A stretch of 64,000 nt of DNA from an uncultured Clostridia bacterium. GTDB taxonomy: Bacteria; Bacillota; Clostridia; Oscillospirales; CAG-272. The translations under genes and the position numbers were made by a program. Numbering within the stretch: position 1 is the first letter of the stretch; each line of letters begins with the position of its first letter. Location: the NCBI GenBank assembly GCA_944381115.1, contig CALWJV010000015.1, positions 1 to 64,000 on the forward strand, in the 5' to 3' direction. Shown here one piece after another: positions 34,239-42,053 of this stretch. A model generated the notes under the pieces. The model saw only the letters and a list, made by a program, of their open reading frames with translations. It searched no databases and was not told the DNA's origin.

Positions 34239-35972
34239 ATGAAAAAACTCCTTATAGGTAACGAAGCGGTTGCCAGAGGTCTTTACGAAGGCGGAATAAA
34301 TGTAGTTTCCAGTTACCCGGGAACTCCATCAACAGAAATTACAGAATTTTTATCAAAATACGATGACATTCATTCAGAGTGGGCACCAAATGAAAAAGTG
34401 GCAATGGAGGTAGCATTTGGCGCATCCCTTGCAGGAGCAAGATCGGCTTGTGCTATGAAACATGTCGGACTTAATGTTGCTGCAGACCCGCTGTTTACTC
34501 TTTCTTATACGGGTGTTACCGGTGGTATCGTTATATGTGTTGCAGATGATCCGGCAATGCATTCTTCGCAAAATGAACAGGACTCGCGGCATTATGCAAT
34601 AGCGTCTAAAATACCAATGGTCGAACCTTCTGATTCCCAGGAAAGTTACAGCTTTTCTAAAGCGGCATTTGAACTATCAGAAAGATTTGACACACCTGTT
34701 ATTCTTAGAATGTGTACGAGAGTTGCACACTCACAAAGTATTGTTGATATAGGTGAGCGAGCAGATATACCGATCAAGGAATATGTAAAAAACGGAGCAA
34801 AATACATAATGATGCCCGGAAATGCAAAACTCCGTCACCCGGTAGTTGAAAAGCGTACCGAGGAATTAGCGAAATACGCAGAGAATTGCCCATTTAATAA
34901 AATTGAAATGGGAGGAACGGACATAGGTATAATTACATCGGGTACATGTTATCAGTATGTTAAAGAGGTATTTGGGGATACGGTAAGCGTACTGAAACTC
35001 GGCATGATCAATCCGTTACCCGAAAAACTTATAAAAGAATTTGCATCAAAGGTAACCCGTCTTATAGTTATTGAAGAACTTGACAGTATAATAGAGACAC
35101 ATTGCCGTAGTTTGGGGATAGAGGCAGAAGGGAAATCGCTTTTTTCTCCGATAGGTGAATACAGTCAGGAAACCGTTGCAGATGTTATACTTGGGAAAAA
35201 GAATGAGACGGTAAATATAAACACTAAGATCCCGGGACGTCCTCCTATGATGTGTGCAGGCTGTCCGCACAGAGGTATATATTATTCACTGGCAAAAAAT
35301 AAAATAACAGTTCTTGGAGATATAGGATGTTATACTCTTGGTGCGGTTCCTCCGCTTTCAGCTATCGACTCGACGCTTTGTATGGGTGCATCGGTTTCCG
35401 GACTTCACGGATTTAATATTGCAGATGGCGGCAAACATAAGACGGCCTGTGTAATAGGAGATTCAACATTTATACATTCAGGTGTTACCGGTTTGATAAA
35501 TATAGCATATAATGCAACAAATTCAACAGTAGTTATTCTTGATAACTCAATAACCGGTATGACCGGACATCAGCAAAATCCCACAACAGGCTACAATATT
35601 AAAGGAGAACCGGCGTCAAAGGTAAGTCTTGAAGATCTTTGCCACTCTGTAGGTATCAAAAGAGTAAGAGTCGTTGATCCGTATAACATAGCGGAGTGTG
35701 ATACAGCAATAAAGGAGGAGACAGCGATCGATGAGCCGTCAGTAATTATTTCCAGACGTCCCTGCATCCTTCTTAAGAATGTAAAAACACATTCTCCCGT
35801 AACGGTTGATCCGGATAAATGCCGCGGATGTCGTAAATGTATGAGCCTTGGATGTCCCGCTATTTCTTTCAAGAATAAAAAAGCAGTAATAGACCATGTT
35901 CTTTGCGTAGGCTGCGACGTATGCAAACAACTTTGCAGTTTCGGTGCAATAGAAAGCGAGGAAAGAAAATGA
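34239..35972 (+). CDS. iorA: indolepyruvate:ferredoxin oxidoreductase, alpha subunit
   Basis: The 577-residue subunit interconverts aryl pyruvates and aryl acetyl-CoA with ferredoxin as electron carrier. The N-terminal pyrimidine-binding domain starts LLIGNEAVARGLYEGG and has the SSYPGTPSTEI motif. The TPP-binding domain (about 330-500) has CAGCPHRG, GDIGCYTLG, GDSTFIHSGVTG and LDNSITGMTG. Two [4Fe-4S] motifs end the protein (CRGCRKCMSLGC and CVGCDVCKQLC). The ATG at 34239 has AAAGGA ten bases upstream. The stop overlaps the iorB start (ATGA). Coupling to reduced ferredoxin makes the reductive carboxylation direction feasible. Confidence 0.95.
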   Translation: MKKLLIGNEAVARGLYEGGINVVSSYPGTPSTEITEFLSKYDDIHSEWAPNEKVAMEVAFGASLAGARSACAMKHVGLNVAADPLFTLSYTGVTGGIVICVADDPAMHSSQNEQDSRHYAIASKIPMVEPSDSQESYSFSKAAFELSERFDTPVILRMCTRVAHSQSIVDIGERADIPIKEYVKNGAKYIMMPGNAKLRHPVVEKRTEELAKYAENCPFNKIEMGGTDIGIITSGTCYQYVKEVFGDTVSVLKLGMINPLPEKLIKEFASKVTRLIVIEELDSIIETHCRSLGIEAEGKSLFSPIGEYSQETVADVILGKKNETVNINTKIPGRPPMMCAGCPHRGIYYSLAKNKITVLGDIGCYTLGAVPPLSAIDSTLCMGASVSGLHGFNIADGGKHKTACVIGDSTFIHSGVTGLINIAYNATNSTVVILDNSITGMTGHQQNPTTGYNIKGEPASKVSLEDLCHSVGIKRVRVVDPYNIAECDTAIKEETAIDEPSVIISRRPCILLKNVKTHSPVTVDPDKCRGCRKCMSLGCPAISFKNKKAVIDHVLCVGCDVCKQLCSFGAIESEERK

Positions 35973-36544
35973 TGAAGACCACAAGTATAATGATAGTCGG
36001 AGTAGGTGGGCAGGGAACTTTGCTTGCGAGTAAACTACTAGGAAAACTTCTTCTTGGGGAAGGGTATGATGTAAAGGTTTCAGAGGTACATGGAATGAGC
36101 CAAAGAGGCGGTTCTGTTGTTACATACGTAAGATACGGAGATAAAGTATACTCTCCGGTTATAACAGAGGGAGAGGCGGATTTCATAGTATCATTTGAAA
36201 AATTGGAAGCAGCACGTTATGTCTCATGTTTGAAAAAAGACGGTAAAATCATTGCCAACAATCAGGAGATCGACCCAATGCCGGTAATTGTCGGGAATGC
36301 GGAATATCCTTCAGGTGTTCTTGAAGAGATGAGGTCGCTTGGGATACATGTTGACGAACTTGACGCACTTTCTCTTGCGGAAAAGGCAGGAAGTGCGAAA
36401 GCAGTAAATATAGTCTTAATGGGCAGACTCGCAAAATATTTAAATATAGAAAAAGAAAAATGGCATAAGGCGATAGAAAATACTGTACCGGAAAAATTTA
36501 AAGAACTTAATTTGAAGGCGTTTGATTTAGGGTATAATTATTGA
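35969..36544 (+). CDS. iorB: indolepyruvate:ferredoxin oxidoreductase, beta subunit
   Basis: The 192-residue gamma-type subunit completes IorAB. SIMIVGVGGQGTLLASKLLG is the conserved opening, followed by VSEVHGMSQRGGSVVTYVR. The start codon overlaps the iorA stop by four bases, with GAGGAAAG upstream; a second ATG three bases on is equally possible. Length is normal. Confidence 0.95.
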   Translation: MMKTTSIMIVGVGGQGTLLASKLLGKLLLGEGYDVKVSEVHGMSQRGGSVVTYVRYGDKVYSPVITEGEADFIVSFEKLEAARYVSCLKKDGKIIANNQEIDPMPVIVGNAEYPSGVLEEMRSLGIHVDELDALSLAEKAGSAKAVNIVLMGRLAKYLNIEKEKWHKAIENTVPEKFKELNLKAFDLGYNY

Positions 36545-36577
36545 TAAATATATATACATGAAAGAGAGGAACAATAT

Positions 36578-37003
36578 ATGACAGTACGTCAGATTTCGGT
36601 ATTTATAGAAAACAAGCCCGGAAATATGGTTAAAATAACCGATGCCCTCGGAAATGCGGGTGTCGATATAAGGGCAATGTCTCTGGCGGACACTCAGGAT
36701 TTTGGGATACTTCGTCTTATAGTCGATGATACAGACAGGGCAAAGAAAGCACTTAAAGACGCAGGCTGTATAACGTCGATTACAGATGTTATAGTTGCAG
36801 AACTTCCAGATGTTCCGGGAGCAATGACAAAAACTGTAAGACTCCTTGCCGAACACGGTATAAATATTGAATATATATATGCGTTTATTTCGCAGGAAAA
36901 AAACAAAAAAGCATACATAGTCTTTAGAATAAAAGATACAGAAAATGCATCCAAGGTTCTTACTGATGAAGGAATTGTACTTGCTGGAGAAGGTGTAATC
37001 TAA
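36578..37003 (+). CDS. tandem ACT-domain amino-acid-binding protein
   Basis: The 141-residue protein is two ACT domains: about 1-68 (ISVFIENKPGNMVKITDALG) and about 70-138 (AELPDVPGAMTKTVRLLAEH). Stand-alone double-ACT proteins bind amino acids and are often found next to PaaK and IorAB in anaerobes, where an aromatic amino acid is the likely ligand. It closes the operon, 33 bases after iorB with an AGAGAGGA site, and is followed by a strong terminator. A feedback or sensing role for the operon's product is inferred. Confidence 0.85.
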   Translation: MTVRQISVFIENKPGNMVKITDALGNAGVDIRAMSLADTQDFGILRLIVDDTDRAKKALKDAGCITSITDVIVAELPDVPGAMTKTVRLLAEHGINIEYIYAFISQEKNKKAYIVFRIKDTENASKVLTDEGIVLAGEGVI

Positions 37004-37071
37004 GAAAGTATAAGTAAGGTCCAAGAGGTTTTTTTGCATTAATCAAATAATATACGGATAAGGGTGAAAAA

Positions 37072-37106
37072 AGGAACGTTACTTTAATGGTAACGTTCCT
37101 TTTTTA
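37072..37106 (+). terminator. intrinsic terminator of the paaK-ior operon
   Basis: AGGAACGTTAC and GTAACGTTCCT form an 11-bp stem with a short loop, then TTTTTT. Confidence 0.93.
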
Positions 37107-37306
37107 TTTTAATATTAAATCATTAAAAATGTTAGTAAGAAAATAAATTTTTAGATAATACCGGTTTTTTGTAAATTAATCACTAACATAATTTCGTTTT
37201 TATGTAAACATACATTTTTGTAGTTTAATTTATATTATAAATCCCGCATTAAATAATTGTTTAACCTGCAGTGCGGTTTTATATTTGATTTTTTTATGGT
37301 TTTCAA

Positions 37307-37564
37307 CTAAAGCAACTCTTCTATAAATTCATGAATCCGATCAGGAAGCGAGGATGCCTTTATAACTTCTGAAAAAATTTTTTCAGCCATGGCTTTTGTT
37401 CTTGCAATATCATATACAAGAACTGTCTTTGCGGCATCCATTTCCAACTGTACAGAAAGAATGGAATAGACCGTGTTAAATTCATCGTTATCATTTTTAA
37501 AAACTGCAGGTGAAGAAATTAACTGATAAACCGGTTGCTTGGTTTTTGAAAACTCCTTGGACAT
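37307..37564 (-). CDS. small soluble protein, possibly DUF6514-like
   Basis: The 85-residue product has no signal peptide or membrane segment. The order of features, a TVYSILSVQLE strand, a VLVYDIARTKAMAEKI strand-helix and a C-terminal helix LPDRIHEFIEELL, resembles small clostridial proteins of the DUF6514 type, of unknown function. An in-frame stop four codons upstream fixes the ATG, though the ribosome site (AAAGG) is about 19 bases away. A promoter lies at 37652-37681. It stands alone. Confidence 0.6.
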   Translation of the reverse strand: MSKEFSKTKQPVYQLISSPAVFKNDNDEFNTVYSILSVQLEMDAAKTVLVYDIARTKAMAEKIFSEVIKASSLPDRIHEFIEELL

Positions 37565-37651
37565 TTTGCTGTTTTAAAATTTGCCTTTCTATAAAATTTA
37601 TAAAAATATTTTTTGTTGCTCCTGAGGGGTAAATAACTTAGGAACGAATTT

Positions 37652-37681
37652 ATTATATACCAAGATTGTATATTCTTTCAA
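37652..37681 (-). promoter_or_regulatory. promoter of the small soluble protein gene
   Basis: On the minus strand TTGAAA, 18 bases, TATAAT, giving an untranslated leader of about 80 bases. Confidence 0.7.
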
Positions 37682-38003
37682 CTTGCAAAAAAATAATTTT
37701 TTTGAGAAAAAGATCAAAAATTTATATATTAATGTATAAATATTCCATAATTATTAACATATAAATAATTTTTCAATAATAAATTATGAAATATACAATA
37801 AAATACAGAAAATAACTGAAAAAATAAGAATGTTGATTTTATAAATATGCAAAATATAACATTTAGAGATAAAATATTATTTTTTTCAAAGAAAAAATGA
37901 ATAATGCAGTATAATTGAATAAAAAAAGGATAATTTTAAAAAAAATTTATGTTATTACATAATTGAGAATAACTAAATAAGATTTTGAACGTCAGAAATG
38001 CAA
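37682..38003. other. very AT-rich gene-free stretch between divergent genes
   Basis: About 320 bases of strongly AT-biased sequence with many A and T tracts, between two divergent promoters. I see no ORF, hairpin or repeat of note. It may give upstream-element boosts to both promoters, but nothing specific supports more. Confidence 0.6.
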
Positions 38004-38032
38004 TTGACAAAATAAAAGAATTATTGTATAAT
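38004..38032 (+). promoter_or_regulatory. sigma-A promoter of the mutarotase-like gene
   Basis: A perfect TTGACA box, 17-base spacer and perfect TATAAT box 40 bases before the ATG. Confidence 0.9.
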
Positions 38033-38072
38033 CATTTTTAAAGAAGATAATTTAATGAAGGAGTACAATAAA

Positions 38073-38948
38073 ATGATATATACAATAGAAAATGATGTAA
38101 TCAAAGTTGATGTTTCAGACATTGGAGGAGAACTTCAAAGTATAATGCTTAAATCTGATAAGACTGAATACCTTTGGCAGGGAGATCCTGAATTTTGGAC
38201 CGGAAGGGCAACAAATCTTTTCCCAATATGCGGACGCCTTACCGAAGGAAAATACATATACAAAGGTAAAACATATGAAATGAATATTCACGGATTCATA
38301 AGACATGCCGTTCTTTCTGCCGAAACAATTTCAAAAACAGAGATAAAATTTACACTTAAATCAAATGATGAACTGAAAAAGCAATATCCATTTGATTTTG
38401 AATACTCAGTAACATATTCATTAAACGGTACTGAAGTCACCTGTAGTTACGATGTAAAAAACACTGGAAAAGATTATATGTATTTTGGACTTGGGGGACA
38501 CCCGGGATATAATGTTCCGTTAACTGATGGTGAAAAATTTGAAGATTATTACCTTGAATTTGACTGCGAAAAACCTATAAAACTTGTCTGTATGTCTCCG
38601 CTTTTTTATTTAGGAAAAACGGAGCCGTATCCGCTTCGCGACGGTAAGATCATAGACCTTGAACACAGTCTTTTTTCAGAGGACGCGAAATTTTTTACAG
38701 ATATGTGCAAATATGTAACATTAAAAAGCAGGAAAAGTAATAAATTTGTACGTATGGAATACCCCGGAATGAAATTTCTTGGGATATGGCATAAGCCGAA
38801 AACCGAAGCTCCGTATATATGTATTGAGCCATGGACATCGCTTCCTTCGTATGACGGAAAATTAGATGATCTAGAAACGAAGAACGAAATGACAAAGATA
38901 TCCGCTGGCGAATGTTATAATAACGGTTTTAAAATAATTGTAGGTTAA
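38073..38948 (+). CDS. aldose 1-epimerase family protein (LacX/GalM-like)
   Basis: The 291-residue beta-sandwich enzyme should interconvert sugar anomers. Candidate catalytic residues are His73/His78 in NIHGFIRHAV, His143 in GLGGHPGYNVP and the Glu in CIEPWTSLP. The whole-protein pattern (GGELQSIMLK, YLWQGDPEFW, LFPICGRL) is that of the LacX subgroup and not of classic GalM, so the true substrate is open. I start at 38073 with GAAGGAG about ten bases upstream; an ATG 18 bases earlier overlaps that site. It is followed after 40 bases by yqeG. Confidence 0.88.
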   Translation: MIYTIENDVIKVDVSDIGGELQSIMLKSDKTEYLWQGDPEFWTGRATNLFPICGRLTEGKYIYKGKTYEMNIHGFIRHAVLSAETISKTEIKFTLKSNDELKKQYPFDFEYSVTYSLNGTEVTCSYDVKNTGKDYMYFGLGGHPGYNVPLTDGEKFEDYYLEFDCEKPIKLVCMSPLFYLGKTEPYPLRDGKIIDLEHSLFSEDAKFFTDMCKYVTLKSRKSNKFVRMEYPGMKFLGIWHKPKTEAPYICIEPWTSLPSYDGKLDDLETKNEMTKISAGECYNNGFKIIVG

Positions 38949-38988
38949 GAAAAATAGATTAAAAAAATAGGAAGGGCAAGAAAAACAA

Positions 38989-39519
38989 ATGGGACTGTTT
39001 GTACCCGATTTTTATTACGATACGATATATGATGTAAAACCCGAATTGCTTAAAAAAAGGGGAGTAAGATGTATAATACTTGATATTGATAACACGCTTG
39101 TTCCGTATGAGATACCGGAGCCTACCGAAGAGGTGAGGGCTTGGTTGAAACTTATGATTGACAACGGAATGAAAATAGCATTTGTTTCAAATAATCATTC
39201 AGAACGCGTTGAACTTTTCAACAAAACGTTGTGTTTTCCCGCGTTTCCGGACAGCTGGAAGCCGTTAAAAAAAAGTTGCCTTCGTGCACTTGATGCTATG
39301 AAATGCAGTGCCCAAAATGCAGCACTTATCGGAGATCAGGTATTTACTGACGTACTTGCAGGGAAAATCGCAAAATTAAATACTACGATCTTAGTCAAAC
39401 CGATAAAGGATAAGAAAAACATTTTTTTCCGCTTTAAAAGAATGCTTGAAAAACCAGTATTGCATAAATACAAGAGAAGAGAGAGCAAAATAAACGGAAA
39501 GAAAACGGAGGAAAAGTAA
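38989..39519 (+). CDS. YqeG-family HAD IIIA phosphatase
   Basis: The 176-residue protein has the HAD nucleophile motif ILDIDNTLVPYE (Asp32, Asp34), FVSNNHSERVE and the GDQVFTDVLAGK motif with a Lys upstream. YqeG proteins are conserved in Firmicutes and plants; some act on phosphatidylglycerol phosphate, but the bacterial role is not settled. The stop is followed after one base by the endonuclease IV-like gene, so the two are co-translated. Confidence 0.9.
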   Translation: MGLFVPDFYYDTIYDVKPELLKKRGVRCIILDIDNTLVPYEIPEPTEEVRAWLKLMIDNGMKIAFVSNNHSERVELFNKTLCFPAFPDSWKPLKKSCLRALDAMKCSAQNAALIGDQVFTDVLAGKIAKLNTTILVKPIKDKKNIFFRFKRMLEKPVLHKYKRRESKINGKKTEEK

Positions 39520-39520
39520 A

Positions 39521-40381
39521 ATGGGTGCAACGTTCGGACCTGCCGGGAACAGTGAAAGTTTTTACGAAGCGGGAAACAAAAGTACATTTCAAGCACCGGA
39601 GTGGCTCAGAAATATCGGACTTGATGCTTATGAATATCAATGCGGTCAGGGTGTTCGGGGATCCGATGAAACATTTATAAAAACAGGACAGGAAGCAAAA
39701 AAATACGGGATTGCACTTTCCTTGCATGCACCGTACTTTATTTCGCTTTCAGGAGTTGAAGAAGAAAAACGCCTGAAAAGTATTGATTATATAAAGCAGT
39801 CAGTACATGCGGCAGAACTTATGGGAGCAACAAAGATAGTTATTCACACAGGATCGGCGGCAAAAATTTCAAGACAGGAAGCGGTCAGGCTGGCAAAGGA
39901 TACCATGTACAGAACTCTTGAAGCGATTCCCGCAACACAGGTTAAACTCGGACTTGAAACCATGGGAAAAGTAAATCAACTGGGTACACTTGATGAAGTA
40001 ATTGACATATGCAGCATAGATAAAAGACTATACCCTGTGGTCGATTTCGGACACCTTAACGCACGTGAGGCAGGAGGAGTATTTTTAACACAGGAAGATT
40101 ATAAAAATGTATTTGATAAAATAGAAAAGGGACTGGGTGCAGAGTATGCAGATACACTTCACTGTCATTTTTCAAAAATAGAGTATACTGTTGCCGGTGA
40201 GAAAAAACATTTAACGTTTGCCGATACGGTTTACGGACCGGAATTTGAGCCTTTGGCAGAAGTTCTGGCGAAAGAAGGTTACTCGCCGAGGATAATTTGT
40301 GAATCAGACGGAACTATGGCCGAGGATGCACTTATAATGAAAAAAATGTATGAAAATGCAAGGAGTAATTTATCCAGATAA
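39521..40381 (+). CDS. endonuclease IV-like (AP endonuclease family 2) TIM-barrel protein
   Basis: The 286-residue protein resembles deoxyribonuclease IV, which cuts DNA at abasic sites. Expected metal ligands are visible: His69 (SLHAPYF), His109 (VIHTG), Glu146 (GLETMG), Asp175 and His178 (VDFGHLN), then HCHFS and CESDG near the end. Length is close to Nfo (about 280). The divergent N-terminus (FGPAGNSESFYEAG) is typical of a clostridial subgroup labelled either endonuclease IV or TIM-barrel protein, so a sugar isomerase activity is not excluded. GGAGG site upstream of the ATG, immediately after yqeG. Confidence 0.82.
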   Translation: MGATFGPAGNSESFYEAGNKSTFQAPEWLRNIGLDAYEYQCGQGVRGSDETFIKTGQEAKKYGIALSLHAPYFISLSGVEEEKRLKSIDYIKQSVHAAELMGATKIVIHTGSAAKISRQEAVRLAKDTMYRTLEAIPATQVKLGLETMGKVNQLGTLDEVIDICSIDKRLYPVVDFGHLNAREAGGVFLTQEDYKNVFDKIEKGLGAEYADTLHCHFSKIEYTVAGEKKHLTFADTVYGPEFEPLAEVLAKEGYSPRIICESDGTMAEDALIMKKMYENARSNLSR

Positions 40382-40526
40382 AATTTTTAATTAAAACTAA
40401 AAGCAATCGGAGCGGCTTATTGAATAAATATTTTTACGATTAAAGTATTAAAGATTTTTACGTGATGATATTTTGCCTGAAAAAGGTAGCCGAAAACCGG
40501 TAAATGATCGGAGGAAATTTTGATTT

Positions 40527-41582
40527 ATGACGAGAGTTGATGCTTTCAGAGATAAAATGCCCGAGAATATTGATGCTGCACTTATAACTGATGAACTTAA
40601 TATCAGATATCTCAGCGGAGTTAATTATACCGACGGTTTTCTTCTAATAACAAGAAAAGATGCATATCTTTTTGCCGACAGCAGGTATATTGAAGTGGCG
40701 AAAAAAAAGGCAATAAAAGATTTTAAGGTAATGCTCCTTTCAGGCAGAAAAAGCGCACTAATAAAGCCGCTTATTAACATTGGAAGTACGATAGGATATG
40801 AAAATTTCAACATGACGGATGCAGTACTTGAAGGTTATAAGACCGCCATGAAGGAATACAGGTTCACCCCCCTCGGACGATTGACAGAAGAACTTCGCAA
40901 TATTAAAGATGAAAACGAAAAAAAGTTTGTAATAAAGGCACAGCGTATAGCAGAAAAGGCATTGAAAAAAATACTTGGGATTATTTCCACTGAAGTGACC
41001 GAATCCGACCTGGCGCTTGAACTTGAATATTTTATGCGGAAAAACGGAGCAGACGGCATTGCATTTGATACGATAGCAATTTCCGGAAGTCATTCATCAA
41101 TGCCGCACGGAGTTCCGGAGAGAAGAAAGGTAAAAAAAGGTTTTTTGACATTTGATTTCGGAGCAAAATATAACGGATACTGCTCTGATATGACAAGGAC
41201 AGTCTGTGTGGGTGCTCCGACCGAAGAAATGAAGCGTGTTTATAATACAGTAATGCAGGCGCAGAAAAATGCGATAGAGTTTATAGCGGCAGGAAAAAGA
41301 TGCTCGGATGTAGACAAAATTGCAAGAGATATAATAGAAAATGCAGGATACAGAGGTGCATTTTCCCACAGTCTCGGTCACGGAGTAGGCCTTTATATAC
41401 ATGAGCCTTTATCACTTTCGCCTCTTTCCGAAGGAATTTTGACAAAAGGAAATATAGTAACTGTAGAACCTGGTATATACATTGAAGGAAAATACGGTGT
41501 ACGTATAGAAGATATGGTGTATATTACAAACGAAGGAAATGAAAATCTGACAAAATTTAATAAGGAATTAATTGTTATATAA
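40527..41582 (+). CDS. M24-family Xaa-Pro aminopeptidase
   Basis: The 351-residue metallopeptidase removes residues before proline. The N-terminal creatinase-like domain (about 1-120) has DELNIRYLSGVNYTDG. The pita-bread domain holds the metal ligands: Asp pair in TFDFGAKYNGYCSDMTRT, His in SHSLGHGVGLYIHE, Glu in VTVEPGIY and Glu in VRIEDMV. Length matches the short PepP/PepQ-type enzymes of Firmicutes. In many Firmicutes this gene precedes efp, but here a riboswitch-controlled flotillin gene follows instead. A GGAGG site lies 12 bases before the ATG. Confidence 0.94.
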   Translation: MTRVDAFRDKMPENIDAALITDELNIRYLSGVNYTDGFLLITRKDAYLFADSRYIEVAKKKAIKDFKVMLLSGRKSALIKPLINIGSTIGYENFNMTDAVLEGYKTAMKEYRFTPLGRLTEELRNIKDENEKKFVIKAQRIAEKALKKILGIISTEVTESDLALELEYFMRKNGADGIAFDTIAISGSHSSMPHGVPERRKVKKGFLTFDFGAKYNGYCSDMTRTVCVGAPTEEMKRVYNTVMQAQKNAIEFIAAGKRCSDVDKIARDIIENAGYRGAFSHSLGHGVGLYIHEPLSLSPLSEGILTKGNIVTVEPGIYIEGKYGVRIEDMVYITNEGNENLTKFNKELIVI

Positions 41583-41615
41583 ATTTATATAAATTTAAGT
41601 AAACCTATAAAAATA

Positions 41616-41644
41616 TTGACAAAACAAATAAAATGTATTATAAT
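41616..41644 (+). promoter_or_regulatory. upstream sigma-A promoter in the flotillin leader region
   Basis: A perfect TTGACA box, 17-base spacer and perfect TATAAT box, 173 bases upstream of a second equally good promoter. A transcript from here would include two AT-rich hairpins (TGACT/AGTCA near 41705 and AAAATGT/ACATTTT near 41728) before the riboswitch. Confidence 0.75.
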
Positions 41645-41788
41645 GCAAGTATAATTAAAAAACAAAGCGTATAAGAACTACCGAATTTAAGTAAATTTAG
41701 AAAATGACTTTTATTAGTCACGAGCATAAAATGTTGAAAAAATACATTTTGATGTTAAAAAAATATATTTAAAAATCCATGCAATGTC

Positions 41789-41817
41789 TTGACAAAACAA
41801 TATTTTTTTGGTATAAT
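41789..41817 (+). promoter_or_regulatory. sigma-A promoter directly before the Mn2+-riboswitch-like RNA
   Basis: A perfect TTGACA box, 17-base spacer and perfect TATAAT box. The start near 41824 falls exactly at the 5' edge of the riboswitch. Confidence 0.92.
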
Positions 41818-41823
41818 AAAGTC

Positions 41824-41935
41824 AACAAAAGGGAGTAGTTACATTGCCAAACGGTGGTAATGGGGTCGTTCCGTCAGCACAGCATTAATGCTCGGGACAG
41901 ACAGATTCACTTTCGGAATCGAACAAGACTTTACA
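41824..41935 (+). promoter_or_regulatory. yybP-ykoY-type (Mn2+-sensing) riboswitch
   Basis: The RNA begins AAAGGGAGTAG, the L1 signature, and later has CCGTCAGCAC, the L3 metal-binding signature. P2 (TTAC…GTAA with TGCC/GGTG), P3 (GTTCCG/CGGGAC topped by AGCAT/ATGCT) and a last hairpin GATTC-CTTTCG-GAATC all fold, and the 3' end AACAAGACTTT matches the conserved closing strand. This is the yybP-ykoY architecture, which binds Mn2+. The closing strand is shared with the terminator downstream, so metal binding should prevent termination and turn the flotillin gene on. P1 is weak (about four pairs) if transcription starts at 41824. Confidence 0.88.
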
Positions 41936-41970
41936 TTAAGCATAATTATGCCAAAGTGTAAAGTCTTTTT
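41925..41970 (+). terminator. riboswitch-controlled intrinsic terminator
   Basis: AGACTTTACA at 41926-41935, the riboswitch closing strand, pairs perfectly with TGTAAAGTCT at 41957-41966, followed by TTTT. Its position inside the leader, 84 bases before the flotillin ATG, makes it the expression platform. Confidence 0.85.
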
Positions 41971-42053
41971 GTATTTACGAAGCCGTAGGTAAAAAAACAA
42001 GCATCTTTTGAATGACTTGCGTAAGTTAAAAATAAAAACATAAGGAGAAAAAT

